NCBI RefSeq assembly: GCF_021739485.1
Contig: NZ_JAJFNK010000006.1
Location: forward strand, 107,227 to 171,226
DNA: 64,000 nt
Direction: 5' to 3'
DNA from: Alicyclobacillus tolerans
Lineage (GTDB): Bacteria > Bacillota > Bacilli > Alicyclobacillales > Alicyclobacillaceae
Numbering within the stretch: the stretch's first letter is position 1; each line of letters starts with the position of its first letter. Below are positions 42,250-51,581 of the stretch, one piece after another. A program made the translations under genes and the position numbers. The notes below the pieces were generated by a model. The model was not told where the DNA came from, did not search any database, and worked only from the letters and a program-made list of their open reading frames with translations.

Positions 42250-42370
42250 TCGAAAGCCATTGAGAGGGAGCCATTGAGAAGAGAGGAATCATTTGGGGAG
42301 GAGATTGGGAGCCGGGTATTGGGAGAGTGAATTGAGAGAGGGGATTGGGAGAGGGGATTGGGAGAGGCCG
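42250..42370 (+). repeat. Degenerate repeats of ATTG(A/G)GAG
   Basis: At least seven copies of (A/G/T)ATTG(A/G)GAG occur in about 120 bases, ending in two nearly perfect 13-bp units AGGGGATTGGGAG in tandem. The strand is almost free of C. It lies upstream of the argF promoter, with no coding frame. Confidence 0.6.
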
Positions 42371-42616
42371 AAGAGAGGCCCCTTCCGGCATTACAAGGAA
42401 GTGCGGCGGCAATTTGAGCGGCAGCGGTGGGCGCCGTTCACACGGGACGGTCAATGAACACAAGGTGCCTTATGCCTCGCCCCGACCTGCGCAGCCCACG
42501 CCCCGGCCTGTGCGACTCAGCCCCACGCCGGAGGAGGGTGGCTAATGGTTCAGTGAAGGTGTCCACATGAACGCCATAACGCCATACAATCTCACACAAC
42601 GTATACACAAACGGAA
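42371..42616. other. Non-coding gap between the arg promoter region and gltB
   Basis: About 250 bases with a Pro/Arg-like GC-rich segment (42470-42545) and no open frame having a ribosome site. I could not assign any function. Confidence 0.35.
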
Positions 42617-42658
42617 GGGGCTGCCCCAAGCACAGAAACACTGCTTGGAGTCAGCCCC
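42617..42658 (-). terminator. Large hairpin downstream of gltB, probable terminator
   Basis: GGGGCTG (42617-42623) pairs with CAGCCCC (42652-42658), and CCAAGCA pairs with TGCTTGG inside, with small internal loops and a 9-nt apical loop. On the minus strand it is followed by TTCCGTTTGTG. It lies 83 nt after the gltB stop. Confidence 0.6.
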
Positions 42659-42740
42659 AACGAAGGCCAACGACTTAGGCCCCTTGTGGGCCCCGCACGC
42701 CGCCACACAAGGAATGCCTTTTATTTCTGCCGGAATCGAA

Positions 42741-45700
42741 TCACTCAGTTGCGATGCTTTGGTCTGTGATTTCTCCTCCAGGACGAACCATCAGGAAGTA
42801 ATCCGATGGGTAGGCAATCAAGTCAGCCAACTTCTCCGCCGCCTCCGTTTGACCACTGCGGCGCAGTTCCTTCTGATACACCGTCAAAAGCTCTATCACG
42901 TCTGCCTCTCCCTCGTCATCGAGGAAACGCAAGCTCACCTTTGCACCCTTTGCAATACGGCGACGGAGGGCTTCCTCCGTTAACCCCATGGCTGGGTCGT
43001 GCCGCAAGTACACGGAACCCCCAGTCATTCCAGAGCAGATCCAAGGACCTGGGTCCCCGAGAACTACAGCGCGGCCTGCCGTCATGTATTCAAAGGCAAA
43101 TCCCTTCAGGTTGGAGCGCGCTCCAATCCAGCTGAGTTCATCCTGCACCGGACGCTCGACCTCGCCGCCAATGACCACGTCCGCTCCCGACAAACGGATT
43201 CCTGCACGTGCATCCGCATTGCCCTGTACGATGAACAACCCGCGCTGCGCCCCGTAGGCGAGTCCTTTGCCGACGGAACCGCCGCGCCAGACACCGCCTT
43301 TGGCTTTCCCCTTTAACACCACGATGCGTCCGCCGTACGCGCCCTTACCGACACCATCCTGGGCACCGCCGTGTGCCACGGAAATCATTCCCACGGTGTG
43401 GTAAGCCGCAAATCCGTTCCCGGCCACTCCCGGGAGTTGTCGTACCAGTCGTTCCCCAGTCTGGCGACGCCGGACCTGTTCACCGCTCTCGTGGATGGCG
43501 AAACCGCGCGGGACTTCAAGGAATCCGCCGTCTTTGGCTGCCGCTTGCGAGGGGTGAGCAGACACCAGCTGCAAACCTTTCGCGGTCTTCGGATTCGTGG
43601 ACACGCTCTCCGCCCCCACGGCCAGAGCGACCGCCGATGCGGCAGCCACGGCCTCTGGCTTTTCTTCGTCTACCGACCAATTGCGCCAGTTGATGTTTGA
43701 CCCAAGCCCAGAGAAGCTGTCCTGAGTGCGAGTCAGCCAAGACAAGTCGACTTGCTCCAACAAATTGAACTGTTCCATCAGGTCACTGCGTCCTACTAAA
43801 TCCTGAGTGCGCGTGGCACCGAGCTGCGCAGTCAGGCTGCGTACGTGTTCGCCAATGTGAGTGAAAAACCGCGTCAAGTGTTCCACAGACAAATCAAACT
43901 CGCGGGGCGCGAAGGCACTCAGGCCTTTTTCCATCGCTTCTTCGCGGTCGGTCATCTGTGTGGCGATACCCACGTGACAGGTGTCTTTGTGGCAAGCCCG
44001 GCAGGACGTGCAGCCAATCGCGACCATGGCCATCGTGCCGAATCCGACGCGGTTCGCGCCGAGCAGAATCGCCTTCATGACGTCGGTTCCTGACTTCATG
44101 CCGCCGTCGGCCCAAATTTCCACCTGATCGCGGATTCCAGCTTCGCACAACGCGTCGTGCGCCAATTTGACCCCAATTTCAGAAGGCAAGCCCACGTGGC
44201 GAATGGCATGTGCGCGCGCCGCGCCTGTGCCGCCGTCAAAACCGCTGAGTTCTACGATGTCAGCTCCGGCCTTCGCGATCCCGACCGCGATCGTGCCGAT
44301 GTTCGGAACGACGGGAACCTTCACCGCCACTTTGGCTTCCGGATTGATTTGGCGCAGTTCGAAAATCACCTGTGCCAAGTCCTCAATCGAGTAGATGTCG
44401 TGGTTGTTCGATGGCGAAATCAAATCGACTCCCGGAGCCGCATTTCTTGCGTTGGCCACCTGTACCGTGACCTTTGACCCGGGCAGGTGGCCGCCTTCAC
44501 CCGGCTTAGCGCCCTGGCCGATCTTGATTTCCAAAACGTATGCCCCATTGCACAGTTCTGCGTTGACGCCGAATCGTCCTGAGGCGATTTGACGTCCGCG
44601 CGTACGCGGGTACTTCCCAAGCAAGTCCTTGATTTCTCCGCCTTCCCCGTTCATCGCAAGGATGTTCATGCGGTACGCAGCTTCCGCGTAGGCCCGGTAA
44701 GCCGTTTCGCCCTGCGACCCGAAGGACATGGAACTGATGACCAGCGGATATGTGTGCCCGTCAATGGTGGAATCCACGTCCCGCGCGTCCACCGGCTCAG
44801 CGCTCAGGGTTTCTTTGGTCTTCAACCGGAGCAAGTGTTTTAAGTTGATGGGATTCTCAGTTTCAAACGCAGCCAACTTCCCGTGGTACTCGTCGTATTC
44901 CGCCGTCCCCTGGCCCACCTGTCCGGCCGCTTTCCAAATCCGGGGGTATAGTTGGAAATTCCGCTGGCGAGGCGGTTTTTTGTCTTCCGGTGTCTGATAA
45001 ATTTCCTTGCGGGCGACGGCCTCGAGTTCCATCTGAGCCAGACCGTATCCCACGCCTTGGGCACCGCAGAAGTTCGCAATGCCGAGGATAGATGCGACCT
45101 GATCGTCCAAACCGATGGCGCTAAACAGCCGCTCATAACCGCGGATTTCGTGAATTCCAAGCGTTGAAATCACTTTTTCAACGCCTTTGCACAAAGCGGT
45201 GTAGAGGTTTTCAATCCCTTGCAAACTGCCTTTGCTTGCAGCAATTTCCCACATCAAGTACGGGTTGACGGCATCCGCGCCAAGCCCAACGGCCACTACG
45301 ATGTCGTGAAGGTTTCTCAGGCCTGCACTGCGAAGGACAATGCTCGCTCTCCGGCGCAGAAATTCGCCGCCATTGCTGGAAGCGGGCCGCAACAACGCCT
45401 TGTGGATCGCAGCCGTGGCCAGGTACGGATCGATGTACTCCCCGCGGGTAAATTGTAAGCGGTCGTCGAGGATGAGAACGTTCGCTCCGGCCTGTACGGC
45501 CTCGAGAGCTTCTTGCGAAAAGCGATCGAGTGCGCTGGTCAAAGACTCCCCTGACTCGCGGTGAATTAAAATCTCAACCGTTCCGTTGATACTGGTGTGC
45601 AAAGCGGCCAGCACGTCTTCATAGCAAAGAGTGCCTTTGCGATGAGCCAGAGTCTGAATCTCTTCCAAACGGATATCTGCCGCCGGAGGAAGTTCCTCTA

Positions 45701-47327
45701 ACAAGATTGGAGACTGCACTTCCACGCGCGGAGCATCTCCGTACTGCCCCCCGAGTGAAGGGCGCTTGCCCAGTACTGTACGGGTGCTGAAGTGTTCGAT
45801 CTCGCGCTCCCGGTCAATAGCAGGATTGGTCACCACCGCTACGGTCTCTTGCAGAAAATCAGGCAAGAGGCGCAGATTGGCCGTATCGAGTGCCGCTAAA
45901 GGGCCGTCGTAGCCAAGCGATTTGATGGGTTCGGCGCCGGTCTGGATCTCGAAGTCCATCATTTTGATGTCGTCTTCGCGCCATCCAAAAGCAGCTTGGC
46001 GAATCGCCAAAGACTTCGTGTCTCGATGGGGGTGAGCCACGTTTTGCCGGTCTTGGTAGGGGCCGGCGAACTGGATGCTTCTGCTTTCCCCTTTAAACTG
46101 GTAGCGCGAAGAAGTACGCACAAGGACTTCACGCTGCAAATCGGTGTACGGATAGACCTTGGCTCCTTTGCCCGCGTCATTCAGGACAACGCCGATTTTC
46201 TCGCCAGGCGCCAAAGGTTTGGGGTCAGCCACCCACTCCGAAACCGGGACAATGCCTTGTTCTGAACTAAAGTAATACGCGCCTTCGCTTTCTACCAGCC
46301 ACATCGGCCGCAGCCCCAAGGCATCGACGGAGAAGACGGCTTCATTTCCAAACCTCATCATCATTGCCGCCGGGCCTTGTGCAAACGGTCCCCACAACGA
46401 GCGCAAAAACATGTACATATCCGAAAGGTCCTTGGACATGTGCTTGATCTCGTTGACGATAGGCGGAAACAACAGTTCCGCCGTTTCAAACAGCGACCAG
46501 TCGCGATCGGCTACAAAGTGATGCAGCGTTCCATTGACCATCTGCGAATCGCTGAACCCCGAGTCCAAAGGTACGCCGAGCATCGAAGACTCGGTATAAA
46601 ACCGGGTAATTGTGTTGATCTCCCCGTTATGTCCGAGCAGTGCAAACGGCTGGACGCGCGAAAACGACGTCGCTGTATTCGTAGAATACCGGGTATGCGC
46701 CAGCATAAACTGCGTTGTGTAAAACGGATCGGTTAAGTCCGGATAGTACTTTTCCAGTGTTTCTCCGTCGCCGACAACCTTGTATACCACAGTATCCCGG
46801 CTCGCAGAGGCCACGTGGACCCCGTCGAGTTTTTCCAGTTCGACAGCCATCTTATACACCACGCGGTCGTCCGGCTCATTCACCAAACCCGCGACTTGGA
46901 CAAACACAGGGTTTTCCCGACGGGCGGATGGGCCGAGTGCATCCGGATTGACTTCATCCGTACGCGCCACCACGGTCTTTGCGCCCAGTTCCTCGATGAG
47001 GCGTACCGCACGAGGCAAAAGGGCTTCGGCTCGGTCTCGGGAAAGAAACAGGTGCGCCACAAAAAAGCGTTCGTCGTCGACCAAATCCGACGAGGCCCCG
47101 GATTCGTTAAACCATCTTTTCCACAACAGCTTAGGGATGTCGAGCAACAGACCGCAGCCGTCGCCCTCTCCATTCACGTAGCCTGCGCGGTGACGCATCG
47201 CCTTAAGCGCCTGCAAACCGACTTGCACCGGTTTATGACTCGGTATCCCGGATTTCTCGATATGTGAAAAAATCCCGCAAGCGTCGTGTTCCCTGTCAAT
47301 TTGCCTGGTTAAGGCGTTCAGGTCCAT
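42741..47327 (-). CDS. gltB: Glutamate synthase large subunit
   Basis: 1528 residues, full-length GltB. A 16-residue propeptide (MDLNALTRQIDREHDA) precedes the N-terminal nucleophile Cys17 (CGIF). Next come the glutaminase domain (to about 420), the central domain, the FMN/3Fe-4S synthase domain with VSPSNNHDIYSIEDLAQVIFELRQ-like phrases (here LISPSNNHDIYS) and CTSCRACHKDTCHVGIAT for the iron-sulfur cluster, and the C-terminal GxGxG-type beta-helix (GGRIVVLKGK, GGVWRGGSVGKGLAYGAQ). The ATG at 47327 has AAAGGAAG upstream. It makes two glutamates from glutamine and 2-oxoglutarate. The small subunit gene is not adjacent. Confidence 0.95.
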   Translation of the reverse strand: MDLNALTRQIDREHDACGIFSHIEKSGIPSHKPVQVGLQALKAMRHRAGYVNGEGDGCGLLLDIPKLLWKRWFNESGASSDLVDDERFFVAHLFLSRDRAEALLPRAVRLIEELGAKTVVARTDEVNPDALGPSARRENPVFVQVAGLVNEPDDRVVYKMAVELEKLDGVHVASASRDTVVYKVVGDGETLEKYYPDLTDPFYTTQFMLAHTRYSTNTATSFSRVQPFALLGHNGEINTITRFYTESSMLGVPLDSGFSDSQMVNGTLHHFVADRDWSLFETAELLFPPIVNEIKHMSKDLSDMYMFLRSLWGPFAQGPAAMMMRFGNEAVFSVDALGLRPMWLVESEGAYYFSSEQGIVPVSEWVADPKPLAPGEKIGVVLNDAGKGAKVYPYTDLQREVLVRTSSRYQFKGESRSIQFAGPYQDRQNVAHPHRDTKSLAIRQAAFGWREDDIKMMDFEIQTGAEPIKSLGYDGPLAALDTANLRLLPDFLQETVAVVTNPAIDREREIEHFSTRTVLGKRPSLGGQYGDAPRVEVQSPILLEELPPAADIRLEEIQTLAHRKGTLCYEDVLAALHTSINGTVEILIHRESGESLTSALDRFSQEALEAVQAGANVLILDDRLQFTRGEYIDPYLATAAIHKALLRPASSNGGEFLRRRASIVLRSAGLRNLHDIVVAVGLGADAVNPYLMWEIAASKGSLQGIENLYTALCKGVEKVISTLGIHEIRGYERLFSAIGLDDQVASILGIANFCGAQGVGYGLAQMELEAVARKEIYQTPEDKKPPRQRNFQLYPRIWKAAGQVGQGTAEYDEYHGKLAAFETENPINLKHLLRLKTKETLSAEPVDARDVDSTIDGHTYPLVISSMSFGSQGETAYRAYAEAAYRMNILAMNGEGGEIKDLLGKYPRTRGRQIASGRFGVNAELCNGAYVLEIKIGQGAKPGEGGHLPGSKVTVQVANARNAAPGVDLISPSNNHDIYSIEDLAQVIFELRQINPEAKVAVKVPVVPNIGTIAVGIAKAGADIVELSGFDGGTGAARAHAIRHVGLPSEIGVKLAHDALCEAGIRDQVEIWADGGMKSGTDVMKAILLGANRVGFGTMAMVAIGCTSCRACHKDTCHVGIATQMTDREEAMEKGLSAFAPREFDLSVEHLTRFFTHIGEHVRSLTAQLGATRTQDLVGRSDLMEQFNLLEQVDLSWLTRTQDSFSGLGSNINWRNWSVDEEKPEAVAAASAVALAVGAESVSTNPKTAKGLQLVSAHPSQAAAKDGGFLEVPRGFAIHESGEQVRRRQTGERLVRQLPGVAGNGFAAYHTVGMISVAHGGAQDGVGKGAYGGRIVVLKGKAKGGVWRGGSVGKGLAYGAQRGLFIVQGNADARAGIRLSGADVVIGGEVERPVQDELSWIGARSNLKGFAFEYMTAGRAVVLGDPGPWICSGMTGGSVYLRHDPAMGLTEEALRRRIAKGAKVSLRFLDDEGEADVIELLTVYQKELRRSGQTEAAEKLADLIAYPSDYFLMVRPGGEITDQSIATE

Positions 47328-47541
47328 TACGTCACTTCCTTTCGCAGTAACAGAGTTGTATTGTGCCCAATACGGGCTGTCGGGGGAAACCCCCGGTAAA
47401 ACGCATTCGCTATAAACATGCCGATGCCCGATGTAAACGGTTCGACATGCGATGCCCTTGAAGCACTTCGCCATGAAGCACTTGGGAGCTTCGACACTGA
47501 GCGGAAAAACCTTGAACCCCTACGAAAAAATATACAACATA

Positions 47542-47577
47542 TTGAATATAAATACCATCTCGTGATATAAATATTCA
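47542..47577 (+). promoter_or_regulatory. Promoter with two ARG boxes upstream of the GNAT gene
   Basis: TTGAAT (47542-47547) and TATAAA (47566-47571) are 18 nt apart. TGAAT-ATAA-ATACC (47543-47556) matches the ARG box TGNAT-WWWW-ATNCA with one mismatch, and a second weaker match (47564-47577, two mismatches) covers the -10 region. The gap is shared with divergent gltB. Confidence 0.55.
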
Positions 47578-47627
47578 TATGCAACACGCCTGGGACCTTC
47601 TCAGACGCAAAACTGGAGGCGGGCTTC

Positions 47628-48122
47628 ATGGAAATCCGAAAAGCGACGGCAAACGACGTTGCACAAATACAGCAAATGATTCAACATTTCGCCGAGCAAG
47701 GGTTGATGTTGCCCCGCAGCGAAAAGTCGTTATACGAAAACTTGCAAGGCTTTATGGTGGCTGTTTCCCAAAAGCGCGTTGTCGGTACGGGCGGGCTGCA
47801 CGTTCTGTGGAAAGACCTCGCGGAAATCCGGTCTTTGGCCGTCCACCCAGATAGTCAAGGCCAAGGCATCGGCCGGTTGTTGGTCGAGGCCCTGGTGCAA
47901 GAAGCCAAAGCTCTTGCAATTAGTCAAGTGCTGTCTTTGACGTACCAAATACCCTTTTTCAATAAGCTGGATTTTCAAATAGTACAAAAAGAGTCGCTTC
48001 CTCATAAAATCTGGAAGGACTGCATCCACTGCAAAAAATTCTACAAATGTGATGAAACTGCTATGATTTATTATACACAATCCTCCTCTGTCGTCTATGC
48101 CGAAAATGTTGCTGAATGCTGA
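47628..48122 (+). CDS. Short GNAT-type N-acetylglutamate synthase candidate
   Basis: 164 residues. The GNAT fold is clear: MEIRKATANDVAQIQQMIQHF, VVGTGGLHVLWKDLAEIRSLAVHPDSQGQGIGRLLVEAL (acetyl-CoA loop), and a C-terminal strand. The end HKIWKDC-x2-C-x5-C-DETAM is a cysteine-containing segment seen in the ArgA-like GNATs (COG1246) that make N-acetylglutamate without an amino acid kinase domain. ATG at 47628 behind GGAGGCGG. The ARG boxes just upstream and the argD-argB-argC cluster next door, which lacks argJ, support a role in the first step of arginine synthesis. This is inferred and needs assay. Confidence 0.78.
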   Translation: MEIRKATANDVAQIQQMIQHFAEQGLMLPRSEKSLYENLQGFMVAVSQKRVVGTGGLHVLWKDLAEIRSLAVHPDSQGQGIGRLLVEALVQEAKALAISQVLSLTYQIPFFNKLDFQIVQKESLPHKIWKDCIHCKKFYKCDETAMIYYTQSSSVVYAENVAEC

Positions 48123-48172
48123 ATTTTGGTGTAAATCGTCGCGCAAGCGACGCAAAACAACCGTTTAAATCG

Positions 48173-48222
48173 AACGGGGCCGTCCTTGAGCCATCTTCGA
48201 ATGGCTTTTGGGCAGCCCCGTT
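48173..48222. terminator. Hairpin between convergent GNAT and argD genes
   Basis: AACGGGGC (48173-48180) pairs with GCCCCGTT (48215-48222), and AGCCAT pairs with ATGGCT within the loop. It lies 51 nt after the GNAT stop and 56 nt beyond the argD stop and may serve both directions. Confidence 0.5.
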
Positions 48223-48277
48223 GCCGAACGCATTCCTCGAATCATGACACCGCGCAGAACACGCGTCCGATTGAGCC

Positions 48278-49417
48278 TTACAGCGCCTTTAGCTTCTTCT
48301 CCAGTTCATCGATATGCGCCGCTTCTACGATGAGAGGAGGAACAAAGCGCACCCGTTTTTCCCCGACAGCCGTCAGCAGGACCCCTTGAGACTGTGCGTT
48401 TTGGACGAACTGTTTCGCGTCTCCCACAGTGATCCCGTACATCAAACCGCGGCCGGAAACCTCAGTGCCCAGCCCCTCCAGTTTTCCTTGAAGGTAGCGG
48501 CCCATTTCGGAGACGTGTTGCAAAAAGGCCGGGTCCGAGACCGTATCGACCACGACATTCGCAACACTTGTCGCCAATGGGTTGCCTCCAAAAGTCGTTC
48601 CGTGGCTCCCCGGGGTAAATGCTGCCGCGACCTCTTCCCTTGCCAGTACCGCTCCGATGGGAACCCCATTCGCCAGCCCTTTGGCCATGGTCACAATATC
48701 CGGCCGAAGATTCATTGGTTCATACGCGTAAAACGTCCCCGTTCGGCCAACTCCCGTCTGAACCTCGTCGACGACCAACAAAGCACCCGTTTCGCGGCAT
48801 CGTTGGGCAATTTCTTGCAACAAGGGTTCAGGCAATGGATGTACACCGCCTTCTCCTTGAACAACCTCCACGAAACAAGCCGCGGTGCGTTCGCTAATGA
48901 GATCGAGCGTTTCCTCCAGGGTTTGGCCGCTCAAACAATCTGGGACCAGCGGCGCGTACCCATTCTGATAGGCCGGCTTTGGCGTGATCGACAAAGAGCC
49001 CAGCGTTCTGCCGTGAAAAGCGCCTGGGAGGGATACGATTTGCGTGCGCTGTGCCTCGTTCCGGGTCGCAGCGTACTTGCGCGCCAACTTTAAAGCGGCT
49101 TCGTTGGCTTCGGTGCCCGAGTTGCAAAACAGCACCTGATCCAAACCGCTAAGCGCAGCCAATTTTGTCGCCAACTGTTTTTGTTGTGGAATTTCGTATA
49201 AATTCGAGCAATGCAGCAGGGTTTGAGCCTGAGTCGTCAGCGCCTCAGCTACCGCAGGGTGCGCGTGCCCCAAAGCGCAAACCGCAATGCCCGCTGTAAA
49301 ATCCAAGTATTGGCGGTCTGCTGCGTCGTATAAATACATGCCTTCCCCGCGGACGATTTCTAAAGACCGCGTTCCATAGTTGTTCATCAAATTAGACGGC
49401 GTCGTCTGCGAACTCAT
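48278..49417 (-). CDS. argD: Acetylornithine aminotransferase
   Basis: 379 residues, class III PLP aminotransferase. It starts MSSQTTPSNLMNNYGTRSLEIVRGEGMYLYDADRQ-like, shows LDFTAGIAVCALGHAHP, the PLP phosphate loop CNSGTEANEAALKLAR, VDEVQTGVGRTG, and the PLP lysine in TMAKGLANGVPIGA. The ATG has GGGAGGGATAAGG upstream and lies 26 nt inside the 3' end of argB. It is the last gene of argC-argB-argD. The length matches the family. Confidence 0.95.
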   Translation of the reverse strand: MSSQTTPSNLMNNYGTRSLEIVRGEGMYLYDAADRQYLDFTAGIAVCALGHAHPAVAEALTTQAQTLLHCSNLYEIPQQKQLATKLAALSGLDQVLFCNSGTEANEAALKLARKYAATRNEAQRTQIVSLPGAFHGRTLGSLSITPKPAYQNGYAPLVPDCLSGQTLEETLDLISERTAACFVEVVQGEGGVHPLPEPLLQEIAQRCRETGALLVVDEVQTGVGRTGTFYAYEPMNLRPDIVTMAKGLANGVPIGAVLAREEVAAAFTPGSHGTTFGGNPLATSVANVVVDTVSDPAFLQHVSEMGRYLQGKLEGLGTEVSGRGLMYGITVGDAKQFVQNAQSQGVLLTAVGEKRVRFVPPLIVEAAHIDELEKKLKAL

Positions 49418-50231
49418 CCTTATCCCTCCCGTGTAAACTGATTCTTGTGCCCAGCGGCAACTCGCCGCCGCTGTCGTTTAAATCTGAACTGACGGCCCAT
49501 GTCACAGCCTTCCGGTTGCGTCCGTCCACTACAAATGCATGATGGACACCGCGCGCAATGGCTTCCAACACAGCCCCAACCTTGGGAATCATCCCAGCGG
49601 TAAACGAACCGGACGCCAGCAGTTTCTTCAAATCGTCCACTGCAGCGTAGGTCAGCAGTTCCCCTCGCTCAAAATCCTTGTAAATCCCAGCCACGTCGGT
49701 CAAAAAGACGGCCCGTTCGGCTTGCCAAGCTCCTGCGATGGCCCCGGCTGCAATATCGGCATTCACATTGTAGGATTCTCCAGTACTCCCCTTAGCGACG
49801 GGCGCGATCACAGGAACCCTCCCGTCGCCCGTCCACTGTTTCAAAACGGAAGTGTCCACACCTCCCACCCTAGCCGTCCTCTCGAGTCCCGGTACAGGCG
49901 ATGCCTGCAAAACTCCCATCTCGACGGGCACCGCAACAGCGGGCAGTCCTGCCTCAAGCAATTGCTGAACAATTTCGCGATTGATGTCTTTGAGCACCTG
50001 TTCCACAATTTCCATCGCGGCCGGCGTCGTCATGCGCTGGCCGTCCACAAACGGAAGCTGAATTTGGTGTTTTTCTAAAGCTGCTGTAATGCGCGGCCCC
50101 CCGCCGTGCACAACGCATATGGACTTGCCGCTGCCCAGCGCAGATTCCACCGCTTGGACAACAGCTTCTAGACTGTCTTGTTTCAAAGAACCTCCAACCT
50201 TCAACACCAGGGTTTCTGCCAAGCGATACAC
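49392..50231 (-). CDS. argB: Acetylglutamate kinase
   Basis: 279 residues of the amino acid kinase fold. LVLKVGGSL, VVHGGGPRITAALEKH, FVDGQRMTTPAAMEIVEQVL and YNVNADIAAGAIAGAWQAERAVFLTDVAGIY are the family motifs. GTG start at 50231; the ribosome site is weak, so coupling to argC (stop 40 nt upstream) is likely. The C-terminal ~30 residues after GMIPKVGAVLEAI extend further than in short ArgB and overlap argD by 26 nt. Confidence 0.93.
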   Translation of the reverse strand: MYRLAETLVLKVGGSLKQDSLEAVVQAVESALGSGKSICVVHGGGPRITAALEKHQIQLPFVDGQRMTTPAAMEIVEQVLKDINREIVQQLLEAGLPAVAVPVEMGVLQASPVPGLERTARVGGVDTSVLKQWTGDGRVPVIAPVAKGSTGESYNVNADIAAGAIAGAWQAERAVFLTDVAGIYKDFERGELLTYAAVDDLKKLLASGSFTAGMIPKVGAVLEAIARGVHHAFVVDGRNRKAVTWAVSSDLNDSGGELPLGTRISLHGRDKDEFADDAV

Positions 50232-50270
50232 CTTCTTTATCTGCGAGTATTCACAGGGATGAGTCCAGGC

Positions 50271-51347
50271 TTAAGGATAGATGGGCAACTGAGAGAGCCC
50301 CGTCGTTTGATCCAATCCCATGGCCACGTTAAAGTTTTGCAAAGCCTGCCCGGCAGCCCCCTTCTGCAGGTTGTCTAAAGCGGAGAACACCTGCAACGTG
50401 GCCGTCCGGTTGTCGACGAACAAACCAATGTGCGTTTGGTTCGACCCGCGAACGTGCTTCAATTCGGGGTACTTGCCTGGGTCGTGAATCCGAATAAACG
50501 GCTCCCCTTCGTACGTGGTGCGATAGATGTCAACGACTTGCTCCACTTGCACATCCGCCCCCAGCGGGATGTAGCATGACGCATAAATACCGCGAATGGC
50601 GGGCAAAAGCTGTGTTGTAAAAACAATGGGTGGATGGCTGGCCTCATTGCTTTTCTCCGCTAAGCCAAACTGAGCTAAATACCGTTCAATTTCCGGCGTA
50701 TGCTGATGTTTTCCGACCCGGTACGGATAAAAATTATCGGACAGCTCTCCGAGTTGTCCACCCAAAGTTGCGCTTCGTCCTGCGCCGGAGACTCCCGATT
50801 TCGCGTCCACAATCAATGGGCGATCCGGTGCCGCCAGCTTAGCCTTGACAGCCGGCAGCAGTCCCAGCAAAACGGCTGTCGCGTAACAACCGGGGTTTGC
50901 AATCAAAGAAGCTCCACGAATCTCATTCCGGTTCCATTCTGTCAAGCCGTAGACCGCCTGAGCAATAACTTTGGGTGCGACAGGGGGTTTTTGATACCAA
51001 CTCGCATAGGTATCTGCCGGCAGCCTCAGGTCACCGGACAGGTCAATGGCGAGCCGTCCACGCTCGTGCAGTTGTCCTGCAATCGCTCCCGATGCCCCGC
51101 TAGGCAACGCCACGAACACGGCATCACACCGATCGGCACAGCGGTCTACGTCGTACTTCTCCAATTGTAAATGAGAGTACGTAGACAAAAACGGATACAT
51201 GTCTGCAACCGTACCATCCCGCTCCTGGCTTCCCGCCGCATACGTCACCTGGACATCAGGGTGAAATGACAATAAACGCAACAGTTCCAAACCGCCGTAC
51301 CCACTTGCTCCCACAACACCAACGCGTATTTTCGAGGTCGAGGACAT
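50271..51347 (-). CDS. argC: N-acetyl-gamma-glutamyl-phosphate reductase
   Basis: 358 residues. The Rossmann start IRVGVVGASGYGGLELLRLL, FVALPSGASGAIAGQL, the catalytic Cys in ANPGCYATAVLLGLLP, DAKSGVSGAGRS and the His-containing YRVGKHQHTPEIE are all present. It reduces acetylglutamyl phosphate. ATG at 51347 with AAAAAGGA 9 nt upstream. It is the first gene of argC-argB-argD; argJ, which follows argC in most Bacilli, is absent. Confidence 0.95.
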   Translation of the reverse strand: MSSTSKIRVGVVGASGYGGLELLRLLSFHPDVQVTYAAGSQERDGTVADMYPFLSTYSHLQLEKYDVDRCADRCDAVFVALPSGASGAIAGQLHERGRLAIDLSGDLRLPADTYASWYQKPPVAPKVIAQAVYGLTEWNRNEIRGASLIANPGCYATAVLLGLLPAVKAKLAAPDRPLIVDAKSGVSGAGRSATLGGQLGELSDNFYPYRVGKHQHTPEIERYLAQFGLAEKSNEASHPPIVFTTQLLPAIRGIYASCYIPLGADVQVEQVVDIYRTTYEGEPFIRIHDPGKYPELKHVRGSNQTHIGLFVDNRTATLQVFSALDNLQKGAAGQALQNFNVAMGLDQTTGLSQLPIYP

Positions 51348-51366
51348 GCATAAACATCCTTTTTAT

Positions 51367-51385
51367 CGTATTTTAATTCAGTATA
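51367..51385 (-). promoter_or_regulatory. ARG box and -10 box of argC
   Basis: On the minus strand TATACT (complement of 51380-51385) runs into TGAAT-TAAA-ATACG (complement of 51367-51380), an ARG box with one mismatch. No good -35 is evident at the right spacing. Repression by an ArgR/AhrC homologue is inferred. Confidence 0.55.
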
Positions 51386-51517
51386 ACGTTCGTTGCAGGG
51401 TTTGGCTACCATTCGTTTCCCAATTGTGTCGCAACTCTTCTGCGCAAAGTTCCCATGGGTCACCAAAGCACCTCTGGTTATACAGGTATCGTTCTTCGCC
51501 AAAGTACAATGGGTCGC

Positions 51518-51543
51518 GAAAAAGCCCGGTGCAATGACCGGGC
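51518..51543 (-). terminator. Rho-independent terminator of the repeat-motif gene
   Basis: GCCCGGT (51524-51530) pairs with ACCGGGC (51537-51543) around a 6-nt loop, and on the minus strand the stem is followed by TTTTT. It ends 39 nt beyond the stop of the gene at 51582. Confidence 0.85.
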
Positions 51544-51581
51544 AAAAGAGACTGGCCTACGCTGCAAATTTGGACTAACCG

